This document shows positions 12,322 through 25,163 of a stretch of DNA of 42,420 nt, one piece after another; the first letter of the stretch is position 1; each line of letters begins with the position of its first letter. Origin of the DNA: Cristatella mucedo. Its lineage: Eukaryota; Bryozoa; Phylactolaemata; Cristatellidae. The notes beneath the pieces are model-generated. The model had not been told where the DNA came from. It ran no database searches and saw only the letters and a list, made by a program, of their open reading frames with translations. The translations under genes and the position numbers were made by a program. The stretch covers positions 1-42,420 of the forward strand of contig WPIO01000456.1 of NCBI GenBank assembly GCA_009760855.2. The letters run 5' to 3'.

Positions 12322-15300
12322 TGCAGTCGCACTTGAATAATTCATTTCGCTTGAGTTTGAAGCAGATCGCAGAATATGAAGACACCTCGATACTGCTGGT
12401 TATATCGTGTGATAACTTGCTGCAGATTGAGGCGAATAGCATTAGGCCATTCATACTTGAATAGCTTATTTTGCATGACTTCACAGCAGATCGCACAATA
12501 TCTAGATACTTTAAATAATCCCGTCAAGGCATGAAGTATCTCGGAGCAGAGTGCAGGCCTTGCTTTAGGCAATCGCACTTAAATAATTCATTTCGCTTGA
12601 GTTTGCAGCGGATAGCTGTATGAAATGACAACTCGATACTGCTTGTTATATCGTGTGATAACTTGCTGCAGATTACGGCGCCTGACATTAGGCCATTCAC
12701 AATTGAATAGCTTATTTTGCATGACTTCACAGCAGATCGCACAATATCTAGATACTTTAAATCAACCCGTCAAGTCATGCAGTCCCTCGGAGAGGAGTGC
12801 AGGATTTGCTTTAGGCAATCGCTCATAAATAACTCATTTCGGTTGAGTTTGCAGCAGATCGCTGAATGTAAAGACACCTCGATACTGGTCGTTATATCGC
12901 GTGATGACGTACTGCAGAGTGCAGGGCCTTGCATTAACCCATTCACACATGAATAGCTTATTTTGCATGAGTTTACAGCAGATCGCACGATATGTAGATA
13001 CTTTAAATCAAACCGTCAAGTCATGCAGTACCTCGGAGCAGAGTGATGGCCTTGCTTCAGGCAATCGCACTTGAATGAGTCATTTCGCTTAAATTTGCAG
13101 CAGATCGCAGAATACAAAGACACATTGATACTTCTCGTTATATCGTGTGATAGCTTGCTGCAGAGTGAGGCGCCTAGCATTAGGCCATTCACACATGAAT
13201 AACCTACTAGTCATGAGATCGCAGCTATTCGCACAATATCTAGATACTTTAAATCAACCCGTCTAAGCATGCGGTAGCTTGCAGCTGAGTGCAGCTCCTT
13301 GCTTTAGGCAATCGCACCTGAACAACACATTTCGGTTTAGTTTGCTGCTGATCGCTGAATATAAAGACACCTCGATACTGCTCGTTATATCGTGTGATAA
13401 CTTGCTTCAGGGTGCGGCGCCTAGCATTAGGTAGTTCACTCGTGAATAACGTACTTTGAAGGACTTCACAGCAGATCGCACAATATCTAGATACTTTAAA
13501 TCAACCCGACAAGTCATGCAGTCGCTCGGAGCAGAGTGCAGGCCCTGCTTTAGGCAATCGCAGTTGAACAACTTATTTCGCTTGTGTTTGCAGCAGATCG
13601 CAGAATATGAGGACACCTAGATACTGCTGGTTATATCGTGTGATAACTTGCTGCAGATTGCGGCGAATATCATTAGGCCATTCATACTTGAATAGCTTAT
13701 CTTGCATGAGTTCACAACAGATCGCACAATATCTAGATACTTTAAATCAACACCACCAGAGCTTGCAGTAGTTTGCAGCAGAGCGCAGCTCCTTGCTTTA
13801 GGCAATCGCACATGAATACCACATTTCGGTTAAGTTTGCTGCAGATCGCTGAATTTGAAGACACCTCGATACTGCTGGTTATATCGTGTGATAACTTGCT
13901 GCAAATTGCAGCCCCTAGCATTAGGACGTTCACACTTGAATAGCTTATCTTGCACGAGTTCACAGCAGATCTCACAATATCTAGATACTTTAAATCAACC
14001 CACCGGAGAGTGCAGTACTTTGCAGCATAATGCAGCTCCTTGCTTCAGGCAATCGCACTTGAATAACTCATTTCGGTTGAGTTTGCAGCTGATCGCGGAA
14101 TATAAAGACACCTCGATACTGCCCGTTATATCGTGTGATAACTTGCTGCAGATTGCGGCGCCTTGCATTAGGCCATTCACACGTGAATAGCCTATTTTGC
14201 ATGACTTCACAGCAGATCGTACATTATCTAGATACTTTAAATCAACGCGTCGAGTCATGCAGTCCCTCGAAGAGGAGTGCAGGTATTGCTTTAGGCAATC
14301 GCTCATAAATAACTCATTTCGGTTGAGTTTGCAGCTGATCGCGGAATATAAAGACACCTCGATACTGCCCGTTATAGCTTGTGATAACTTGCTGCACATT
14401 GCTGCGCCTTGCATTAGGCCATTAACACGTGAATAGCTTATTTTGCATGACTTCACAGCAGATCCCACATTATCTAGATACTTTAAATCAACCCGTCAAG
14501 TCATGCAGTCCCTCGAGAGGAGTGCAGGTATTGCTTTAGGCAATCGCACATAAATTACTCATTTCGGTTGAGTTTGCAGCAGAGCCCTGAATATAAAGAC
14601 ACCTCGATACTGCTCATTATATCGTGTGATAACTTGCTGCTGATTGCGGCTCCTTTCATTAGGCCATTCACACGTGAATAGCTTATTTTGCATGACTTCA
14701 CAGCAGATCGCACATTATCTAGATACTTTAAATCAACCCGTCAAGGCATGAAGTAGCTTGGAGTAGAGTGCATGCCTTGCTATAGGCAATCGCACTTGAA
14801 TAACTCATTTCGCTTAGGTTCGCAGGAGATCGCTGAATATTAAGAGACCTCGAAACTGCTCTTTATAGCGTGTGATAACTTGCTGCAGAGTGCTGCGCCT
14901 TGTATTAGGCCATTCACACTTGAATTGCTTATTTTGCATGAGTTCACTGCAGATCGTACAATATCTAGATACTTTAAATGAACCTGTCTCTGCGTGCGGT
15001 AGCTTGCAGAAGAGTGCAGCTCCTTGGTTTAGGCGATCGCACTTAAATAACTCATTTCGCCTGAGTTTGCAGCAGATCGCAGAATATTAGGACACCACGA
15101 TACTGCTCGTTGTAGAGCGTGATAACTTGTTACAGAGTGCGGCTCCTAGATATCGGCCATTTACTCTTGATTAGCTTATCTTGCAAGAGTTCACAGCAGA
15201 TCGCACAATATCTAGATAATTTAAATCAACCCGTCAAGGCATGCAGTAGCCCGGAGCAGAGTGCTGGCCTTGCTTCAGGCAATCGCACTTGAATAACTCA

Positions 15301-15424
15301 TTTCGCTTAAGTTTGCAGCAGATCGCGGAATAAAAAGACACCTTGCTACTACACGTTAGAGCATGTGATAACTTGCTGCAGAGTGCGTTGCCTAGCATTA
15401 GGCCATTAAAACTTGAATAACCTA
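12322..15424 (+). repeat. D2 14-dimer HOR, copy 1
   Basis: It matches 15771-18873 at a constant offset of 3,449 bases (14 dimers) with no net length change over 3,103 bp. The start is the ATGCAGTCGCACTTG variant at 12321. The end lies in TTGAATAACCTA at 15424, after which the copies differ (TTTTGC against CTAGTC). It contains the markers later used by the 8-dimer HOR: the CTACTAGTCATGAG A half with GCAGCTATTCG at about 13204, the GATATGTAGATAC variant, and the GCGGATAGCTGTA B half. Confidence 0.9.
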
Positions 15425-15770
15425 TTTTGCATTCGATCGCAGCAGATCACACAATATCTAGATACTTTAAATCAACCAGTCAGTGCGTGCAGCAGCTTGC
15501 CTCAGAGTGCAGCTCCTTGCTTTAGGCAATCGCACTTGAATAACTCATTTTGCTTGAGTTTGCAGCAAATCGCTAAATATAATGACACCTCGATACTGCT
15601 CTTTATAGGGCGTCATGACTTGCTGCAGAGTGGGGCGCCTAGCATTAGGCCATTCACACTTAAATAGCTTATTTTGCATGACTTCACAGCAGATCGCACA
15701 ATATCTAGATACTTCAAATCAACCAGTAAAAGCAAGAAGTAGCTCAAAGCAGAGTGAAGGCCTTGCTTTA
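15425..15770 (+). repeat. 346-bp remainder of the first D2 period
   Basis: This stretch completes the 14-dimer period between the two D2 copies and is not present after copy 2. Its first roughly 125 bases have a relative at 25038-25163 (offset 9,613), sharing ATCACACAATATCTAG and GTCAGTGCGTGCAGCAGC. The rest includes an AAATATAATGACACC B half and a CAGTAAAAGCAAGAAGTAG A half seen nowhere else that I noticed. Confidence 0.75.
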
Positions 15771-18700
15771 TGCAGTCGCACTTGGATAATTCATTTCGCT
15801 TGAGTTTGAAGCAGATCGCAGAATATGAAGACACCTCGATACTGCTGGTTATATCGTGTGATAACTTGCTGCAGATTGAGTCGAATAGCATTAGGCCATT
15901 CATACTTGAATAGCTTGTTTTGCATGACTTCACAGCAGATCGCACAATATCTAGATACTTTAAATAATCCCGTCAAGGCATGAAGTATCTCGGAGCAGAG
16001 TGCAGGCCTTGCTTTAGGCAATCGCACTTAAATAATTCATTTCGCTTGAGTTTGCAGCGGATAGCTGTATAAAATGACAACTCGATACTGCTTGTTATAT
16101 CGTGTGATAACTTGTTGCAGATTACGGCGCCTGACATTAGGCCATTCACAATTGAATAGCTTATTTTGCATGACTTCACAGCAGATCGCACAATATCTAG
16201 ATACTTTAAATCAACCCGTCAAGTCATGCAGTCCCTCGGAGAGGAGTGCAGGATTTGCTTTAGGCAATCGCACATAAATAACTCATTTCGGTTGAGTTTG
16301 CAGCAGATCGCTAAATGTAAAGACACCTCGATACTGCTCGTTATATCGCGTGATGACGTACTGCAGAGTGCAGGGCCTTGCATTAACCCATTCACACATG
16401 AATAGCTTATTTTGCATGAGTTTACAGCAGATCGCACGATATGTAGATACTTTAAATCAAACCGTCAAGTCATGCAGTACCTCGGAGCAGAGTGATGGCC
16501 TTGCTTCAGGCAATCGCACTTGAATGAGTCATTTCGCTTAAATTTGCAGCAGATCGCAGAATACAAAGACACCTTGATACTTCTCGTTATATTGTGTGAT
16601 AGCTTGCTGCAGAGTGAGGCGCCTAGCATTAGGCCATTCACACATGAATAACCTACTAGTCATGAGATCGCAGCTATTCGCACAATATCTAGATACTTTA
16701 AATCAACCCGTCTAAGCATGCAGTAGCTTGCAGCTGAGTGCAGCTCCTTGCTTTAGGCAATCGCACCTGAACAACACATTTCGGTTAAGTTTGCTGCTGA
16801 TCGCTGAATATAAAGACACCTCGATACTGCTCGTTATATCGTGTGATAACTTGCTGCAGGCTGCGGCGCCTAGCATTAGGTAGTTCACTCGTGAATAACG
16901 TACTTTGAAGGACTTCACAGCAGATCGCACAATATCTAGATACTTTAAATCAACCCGTCAAGTCATGCAGTCGGTCGGAGCAGAGTGCAGGCCCTGCTTT
17001 AGGCAATCGCAGTTGAATAACTTATTTCGCTTGTGTTTGCAGCAGATCGCAGAATATGAGGACACCTAGATACTGCTGGTTTCATCGTGTGATAACTTGC
17101 TGCAGATTGCGGCGAATATCATTAGGCCATTCATACTTGAATAGCTTATCTTGCATGAGTTCACAACAGATCGCACAATATCTAGATACTTTAAATCAAC
17201 ACCACCAGAGCTTGCAGTAGTTTGCAGCAGAGCGCAGCTCCTTGCTTTAGGCAATCGCACATGAATACCACATTTCGGTTAAGTTTGCTGCAGATCGCTG
17301 AATTTGAAGACACCTCGATACTGCTGGTTATATCGTGTGATAACTTGCTGCAAATTGCAGCCCCTAGCATTAGGACGTTCACACTTGAATAGCTTATCTT
17401 GCACGAGTTCACAGCAGATCTCACAATATCTAGATACTTTAAATCAACCCACCGGAGAGTGCAGTACTTTGCAGCATAATGCAGCTCCTTGCTTCAGGCA
17501 ATCGCACTTGAATAACTCATTTCGGTTGAGTTTGCAGCTGATCGCGGAATATAAAGACACCTCGATACTGCCCGTTATATCGTGTGATAACTTGCTGCAG
17601 ATTGCGGCGCCTTGCATTAGGCCATTCACACGTGAATAGCCTATTTTGCATGACTTCACAGCAGATCGTACATTATCTAGATACTTTAAATCAACGCGTC
17701 GAGTCATGCAGTCCCTCGAAGAGGAGTGCAGGTATTGCTTTAGGCAATCGCTCATAAATAACTCATTTCGGTTGAGTTTGCAGCTGATCGCGGAATATAA
17801 AGACACCTCGATACTGCCCGTTATAGCTTGTGATAACTTGCTGCACATTGCTGCGCCTTGCATTAGGCCATTAACACGTGAATAGCTTATTTTGCATGAC
17901 TTCACAGCAGATCCCACATTATCTAGATACTTTAAATCAACCCGTCAAGTCATGCAGTCCCTCGAGAGGAGTGCAGGTATTGCTTTAGGCAATCGCACAT
18001 AAATTACTCATTTCGGTTGAGTTTGCAGCAGAGCCCTGAATATAAAGACACCTCGATACTGCTCATTATATCGTGTGATAACTTGCTGCTGATTGCGGCT
18101 CCTTTCATTAGGCCATTCACACGTGAATAGCTTATTTTGCATGACTTCACAGCAGATCGCACATTATCTAGATACTTTAAATCAACCCGTCAAGGCATGA
18201 AGTAGCTTGGAGTAGAGTGCATGCCTTGCTATAGGCAATCGCACTTGAATAACTCATTTCGCTTAGGTTCGCAGGAGATCGCTGAATATTAAGAGACCTC
18301 GAAACTGCTCTTTATAGCGTGTGATAACTTGCTGCAGAGTGCTGCGCCTTGTATTAGGCCATTCACACTTGAATTGCTTATTTTGCATGAGTTCACTGCA
18401 GATCGTACAATATCTAGATACTTTAAATGAACCTGTCTCTGCGTGCGGTAGCTTGCAGAAGAGTGCAGCTCCTTGGTTTAGGCGATCGCACTTAAATAAC
18501 TCATTTCGCCTGAGTTTGCAGCAGATCGCAGAATATTAGGACACCACGATACTGCTCGTTGTAGAGCGTGATAACTTGTTACAGAGTGCGGCTCCTAGAT
18601 ATCGGCCATTTACTCTTGATTAGCTTATCTTGCAAGAGTTCACAGCAGATCGCACAATATCTAGATAATTTAAATCAACCCGTCAAGGCATGCAGTAGCC

Positions 18701-18873
18701 CGGAGCAGAGTGCTGGCCTTGCTTCAGGCAATCGCACTTGAATAACTCATTTCGCTTAAGTTTGCAGCAGATCGCGGAATAAAAAGACACCTTGCTACTA
18801 CACGTTACAGCATGTGATAACTTGCTGCAGAGTGCGTTGCCTAGCATTAGGCCATTAAAACTTGAATAACCTA
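15771..18873 (+). repeat. D2 14-dimer HOR, copy 2 (cut short at 18873)
   Basis: It is a full-length match to 12322-15424. At 18870-18873 the sequence switches, inside TGAATAACCTA, to the CTACTAGTCATGAG type found at 16652. That is a backward jump of 2,218 bases (9 dimers). The shared 11 bp at the breakpoint and the preserved dimer phase point to homologous, in-register exchange. Confidence 0.88.
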
Positions 18874-20843
18874 CTAGTCATGAGATCGCAGCTATTCGCA
18901 CAATATCTAGATACTTTAAATCAACCCGTCTAAGCATGCAGTAGCTTGCAGCTGAGTGCAGCTCCTTGCTTTAGGCAATCGCACCTGAACAACACATTTC
19001 GGTTAAGTTTGCTGCTGATCGCTGAATATAAAGACACCTCGATACTGCTCGTTATATCGTGTGATAACTTGCTGCAGGCTGCGGCGCCTAGCATTAGGTA
19101 GTTCACTCGTGAATAACGTACTTTGAAGGACTTCACAGCAGATCGCACAATATCTAGATACTTTAAATCAACCCGTCAAGTCATGCAGTCGGTCGGAGCA
19201 GAGTGCAGGCCCTGCTTTAGGCAATCGCAGTTGAATAACTTATTTCGCTTGTGTTTGCAGCAGATCGCAGAATATGAGGACACCTAGATACTGCTGGTTT
19301 CATCGTGTGATAACTTGCTGCAGATTGCGGCGAATATCATTAGGCCATTCATACTTGAATAGCTTATCTTGCATGAGTTCACAACAGATCGCACAATATC
19401 TAGATACTTTAAATCAACACCGCCAGAGCGTGCAGTAGTTTGCAGCAGAGCGCAGCTCCTTGCTTTTGGCAATCGCACATGAATACCACATTTCGGTTAA
19501 GTTTTTGCTGCAGATCGCTGATTATGAAGACACCTCGATACTGCTGGTTATATCGTGTGATAACTTGCTGCAGATTGCAGCCCCTAGCATTAGGACGTTC
19601 ACACTTGAATAGCTTATCTTGCATGAGTTCACAGCAGATCTCACAATATCTAGATACTTTAAATCAACCCACCGGAGAGTGCAGTACTTTGCAGCATAAT
19701 GCAGCTCCTTGCTTCAGGCAATCGCACTTGAATAACTCATTTCGGTTGAGTTTGCAGCTGATCGCGGAATATAAAGACACCTCGATACTGCCCGTTATAT
19801 CGTGTGATAACTTGCTGCAGATTGCGGCGCCTTGCATTAGGCCATTCACACGTGAATAGCTTATTTTGCATGACTTCACAGCAGATCGTACATTATCTAG
19901 ATACTTTAAATCAACGCGTCGAGTCATGCAGTCCCTCGAAGAGGAGTGCAGGTATTGCTTTAGGCAATCGCTCATAAATAACTCATTTCGGTTGAGTTTG
20001 CAGCTGATCGCGGAATATAAAGACACCTCGATACTGCTGGTTATATCGTGTGATAACTTGCTGCAGATTGAGTCGAATAGCATTAGGCCATTCATACTTG
20101 AATAGCTTGTTTTGCATGACTTCACAGCAGATCGCACAATATCTAGATACTTTAAATAATCCCGTCAAGGCATGAAGTATCTCGGAGCAGAGTGCAGGCC
20201 TTGCTTTAGGCAATCGCACTTAAATAATTCATTTCGCTTGAGTTTGCAGCGGATAGCTGTATAAAATGACAACTCGATACTGCTTGTTATATCGTGTGAT
20301 AACTTGTTGCAGATTACGGCGCCTGACATTAGGCCATTCACAATTGAATAGCTTATTTTGCATGACTTCACAGCAGATCGCACAATATCTAGATACTTTA
20401 AATCAACCCGTCAAGTCATGCAGTCCCTTGGAGAGGAGTGCAGGATTTGCTTTAGGCAATCGCACATAAATAACTCATTTCGGTTGAGTTTGCAGCAGAT
20501 CGCTAAATGTAAAGACACCTCGATACTGCTCGTTATATCGCGTGATGACGTACTGCAGAGTGCAGGGCCTTGCATTAACCCATTCACACATGAATAGCTT
20601 ATTTTGCATGAGTTTACAGCAGATCGCACGATATGTAGATACTTTAAATCAAACCGTCAAGTCATGCAGTACCTCGGAGCAGAGTGATGGCCTTGCTTCA
20701 GGCAATCGCACTTGAATGAGTCATTTCGCTTAAATTTGCAGCAGATCGCAGAATACAAAGACACCTTGATACTTCTCGTTATATTGTGTGATAGCTTGCT
20801 GCAGAGTGAGGCGCCTAGCATTAGGCCATTCACACATGAATAA
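18870..20843 (+). repeat. 8-dimer HOR block I, cycle 1 (1,974 bp)
   Basis: The cycle runs from one CCTACTAGTCATGAG marker to the next. It follows the D2 order from the 16652 position to about 17817, then at 20021-20037 (within AGACACCTCGATACTGC) switches back to the D2 position near 15842 and runs to the next marker. So the 8-dimer unit is a sub-interval of the 14-dimer HOR, amplified in tandem. It carries two extra T bases near 19501-19506 (AAGTTTTTGCTG against AAGTTTGCTG). Confidence 0.9.
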
Positions 20844-22815
20844 CCTACTAGTCATGAGATCGCAGCTATTCGCACAATATCTAGATACTTTAAATCAACC
20901 CGTCTAAGCATGCAGTAGCTTGCAGCTGAGTGCAGCTCCTTGCTTTAGGCAATCGCACCTGAACAACACATTTCGGTTAAGTTTGCTGCTGATCGCTGAA
21001 TATAAAGACACCTCGATACTGCTCGTTATATCGTGTGATAACTTGCTGCAGGGTGCGGCGCCTAGCATTAGGTAGTTCACTCGTGGATAACGTACTTTGA
21101 AGGACTTCACAGCAGATCGCACAATATCTAGATACTTTAAATCAACCCGTCATGTCATGCAGTCGGTCGGAGCAGAGTGCAGGCCCTGCTTTAGGCAATC
21201 GCAGTTGAATAACTTATTTCGCTTGTGTTTGCAGCAGATCGCAGAATATGAGGACACCTAGATACTGCTGGTTTCATCGTGTGATAACTTGCTGCAGATT
21301 GCGGCGAATATCATTAGGCCATTCATACTTGAATAGCTTATCTTGCATGAGTTCACAACAGATCGCACAATATCTAGATACTTTAAATCAACACCGCCAG
21401 AGCGTGCAGTAGTTTGCAGCAGAGCGCAGCTCCTTGCTTTTGGCAATCGCACATGAATACCACATTTCGGTTAAGTTTGCTGCAGATCGCTGATTATGAA
21501 GACACCTCGATACTGCTGGTTATATCGTGTGATAACTTGCTGCAGATTGCAGCCCCTAGCATTAGGACGTTCACACTTGAATAGCTTATCTTGCATGAGT
21601 TCACAGCAGATCTCACAATATCTAGATACTTTAAATCAACCCACCGGAGAGTGCAGTACTTTGCAGCATAATGCAGCTCCTTGCTTCAGGCAATCGCACT
21701 TGAATAACTCATTTCGGTTGAGTTTGCAGCTGATCGCGGAATATAAAGACACCTCGATACTGCCCGTTATATCGTGTGATAACTTGCTGCAGATTGCGGC
21801 GCCTTGCATTAGGCCATTCACACGTGAATAGCTTATTTTGCATGACTTCACAGCAGATCGTACATTATCTAGATACTTTAAATCAACGCGTCGAGTCATG
21901 CAGTACCTCGAAGAGGAGTGCAGGTATTGCTTTAGGCAATCGCTCATAAATAACTCATTTCGGTTGAGTTTGCAGCTGATCGCGGAATATAAAGACACCT
22001 CGATACTGCCCGTTATAGCTTGTGATAACTTGCTGCAGATTGAGTCGAATAGCATTAGGCCATTCATACTTGAATAGCTTGTTTTGCATGACTTCACAGC
22101 AGATCGCACAATATCTAGATACTTTAAATAATCCCGTCAAGGCATGAAGTATCTCGGAGCAGAGTGCAGGCCTTGCTTTAGGCAATCGCACTTAAATAAT
22201 TCATTTCGCTTGAGTTTGCAGCGGATAGCTGTATAAAATGACAACTCGATACTGCTTGTTATATCGTGTGATAACTTGTTGCAGATTACGGCGCCTGACA
22301 TTAGGCCATTCACAATTGAATAGCTTATTTTGCATGACTTCACAGCAGATCGCACAATATCTAGATACTTTAAATCAACCCGTCAAGTCATGCAGTCCCT
22401 TGGAGAGGAGTGCAGGATTTGCTTTAGGCAATCGCACATAAATAACTCATTTCGGTTGAGTTTGCAGCAGATCGCTAAATGTAAAGACACCTCGATACTG
22501 CTCGTTATATCGCGTGATGACGTACTGCAGAGTGCAGGGCCTTGCATTAACCCATTCACACATGAATAGCTTATTTTGCATGAGTTTACAGCAGATCGCA
22601 CGATATGTAGATACTTTAAATCAAACCGTCAAGTCATGCAGTACCTCGGAGCAGAGTGATGGCCTTGCTTCAGGCAATCGCACTTGAATGAGTCATTTCG
22701 CTTAAATTTGCAGCAGATCGCAGAATACAAAGACACCTTGATACTTCTCGTTATATTGTGTGATAGCTTGCTGCAGAGTGAGGCGCCTAGCATTAGGCCA
22801 TTCACACATGAATAA
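20844..22815 (+). repeat. 8-dimer HOR block I, cycle 2 (1,972 bp), with a different internal junction
   Basis: It is near-identical to cycle 1, with shared private changes against D2 such as CTTTTGGCAATCG and CGCTGATTATGAAG. The switch point differs. The D2-downstream sequence CCCGTTATAGCTTG persists to 22020, and the junction lies in the shared TGTGATAACTTGCTGCA at 22021-22037, not 12-28 bp earlier as in the other cycles. Confidence 0.9.
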
Positions 22816-25163
22816 CCTACTAGTCATGAGATCGCAGCTATTCGCACAATATCTAGATACTTTAAATCAACCCGTCTAAGCATGCAGTAGCTTGCAGCTG
22901 AGTGCAGCTCCTTGCTTTAGGCAATCGCACCTGAACAACACATTTCGGTTAAGTTTGCTGCTGATCGCTGAATATAAAGACACCTCGATACTGCTCGTTA
23001 TATCGTGTGATAACTTGCTGCAGGGTGCGGCGCCTAGCATTAGGTAGTTCACTCGTGGATAACGTACTTTGAAGGACTTCACAGCAGATCGCACAATATC
23101 TAGATACTTTAAATCAACCCGTCATGTCATGCAGTCGGTCGGAGCAGAGTGCAGGCCCTGCTTTAGGCAATCGCAGTTGAATAACTTATTTCGCTTGTGT
23201 TTGCAGCAGATCGCAGAATATGAGGACACCTAGATACTGCTGGTTTCATCGTGTGATAACTTGCTGCAGATTGCGGCGAATATCATTAGGCCATTCATAC
23301 TTGAATAGCTTATCTTGCATGAGTTCACAACAGATCGCACAATATCTAGATACTTTAAATCAACACCGCCAGAGCGTGCAGTAGTTTGCAGCAGAGCCCA
23401 GCTCCTTGCTTTTGGCAATCGCACATGAATACCACATTTCGGTTAAGTTTGCTGCAGATCGCTGATTATGAAGACACCTCGATACTGCTGGTTATATCGT
23501 GTGATAACTTGCTGCAGATTGCAGCCCCTAGCATTAGGACGTTCACACTTGAATAGCTTATCTTGCATGAGTTCACAGCAGATCTCACAATATCTAGATA
23601 CTTTAAATCAACCCACCGGAGAGTGCAGTACTTTGCAGCATAATGCAGCTCCTTGCTTCAGGCAATCGCACTTGAATAACTCATTTCGGTTGAGTTTGCA
23701 GCTGATCGCGGAATATAAAGACACCTCGATACTGCCCGTTATATCGTGTGATAACTTGCTGCAGATTGCGGCGCCTTGCATTAGGCCATTCACACGTGAA
23801 TAGCTTATTTTGCATGACTTCACAGCAGATCGTACATTATCTAGATACTTTAAATCAACGCGTCGAGTCATGCAGTACCTCGAAGAGGAGTGCAGGTATT
23901 GCTTTAGGCAATCGCTCATAAATAACTCATTTCGGTTGAGTTTGCAGCTGATCGCGGAATATAAAGACACCTCGATACTGCCCGTTATAGCTTGTGATAA
24001 CTTGCTGCACATTGCTGCGCCTTGCATTAGGCCATTAACACGTGAATAGCTTATTTTGCATGACTTCACAGCAGATCCCACATTATCTAGATACTTTAAA
24101 TCAACCCGTCAAGTCATGCAGTCCCTCGAGAGGAGTGCAGGTATTGCTTTAGGCAATCGCACATAAATTACTCATTTCGGTTGAGTTTGCAGCAGAGCCC
24201 TGAATATAAAGACACCTCGATACTGCTCATTATATCGTGTGATAACTTGCTGCTGATTGCGGCTCCTTTCATTAGGCCATTCACACGTGAATAGCTTATT
24301 TTGCATGACTTCACAGCAGATCGCACATTATCTAGATACTTTAAATCAACCCGTCAAGGCATGAAGTAGCTTGGAGTAGAGTGCATGCCTTGCTATAGGC
24401 AATCGCACTTGAATAACTCATTTCGCTTAGGTTCGCAGCAGATCGCTGAATATTAAGAGACTTCGATACTGCTCTTTATAGCGTGTGATAACTTGCTGCA
24501 GAGTGCTGCGCCTTGTATTAGGCCATTCACACTTGAATTGCTTATTTTGCATGAGTTCACTGCAGATCGTACAATATCTAGATACTTTAAATGAACCTGT
24601 CTCTGCGTGCGGTAGCTTGCAGAAGAGTGCAGCTCCTTGGTTTAGGCGATCGCACTTAAATAACTCATTTCGCCTGAGTTTGCAGAAGATCGCAGAATAT
24701 TAGGACACCACGATACTGCTCGTTGTAGAGCGTGATAACTTGTTACAGAGTGCGGCTCCTAGATATCGGCCATTTACTCTTGATTAGCTTATCTTGCAAG
24801 AGTTCACAGCAGATCGCACAATATCTAGATAATTTAAATCAACCCGTCAAGGCATGCAGTAGCCCGGAGCAGAGTGCTGGCCTTGCTTCAGGCAATCGCA
24901 CTTGAATAACTCATTTCGCTTAAGTTTGCAGCAGATCGCTGAATAAAAAGACACCTTGCTACTACACGTTACAGCATGTGATAACTTGCTGCAGAGTGCG
25001 TTGCCTAGCATTAGGCCATTAAAACTTGAATAACCTATTTTGCATGAGATCGCAGCAGATCACACAATATCTAGAAACTTTGAATCAACCAGTCAGTGCG
25101 TGCAGCAGCTTGCCTCAGAGTGCAGCTCCTTGCTTTAGGCAATCGCACTTGAATAACTCATTT
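22816..25163 (+). repeat. D2-type stretch leaving 8-dimer block I
   Basis: It starts like a third 8-dimer cycle but does not switch back at about 23980. It continues through GCACATTGCTGCG into the downstream part of D2, matching 17,8xx-18,869 at an offset of 6,164 (25 dimers) and 13203-15551 at about 9,613 (39 dimers). It shares private variants with cycle 2, such as CGTGGATAACG and CAGTACCTCGAAG. The upstream part is therefore of 8-mer origin and the downstream part of D2 origin. Confidence 0.85.

Noticed and set aside
24000-24010. Insertion of unrelated DNA where 8-mer order ends
   Set aside because: The sequence simply continues in D2 order (GCACATTGCTGCG) as at 14390 and 17840; the 8-mer junction is absent rather than something being inserted.
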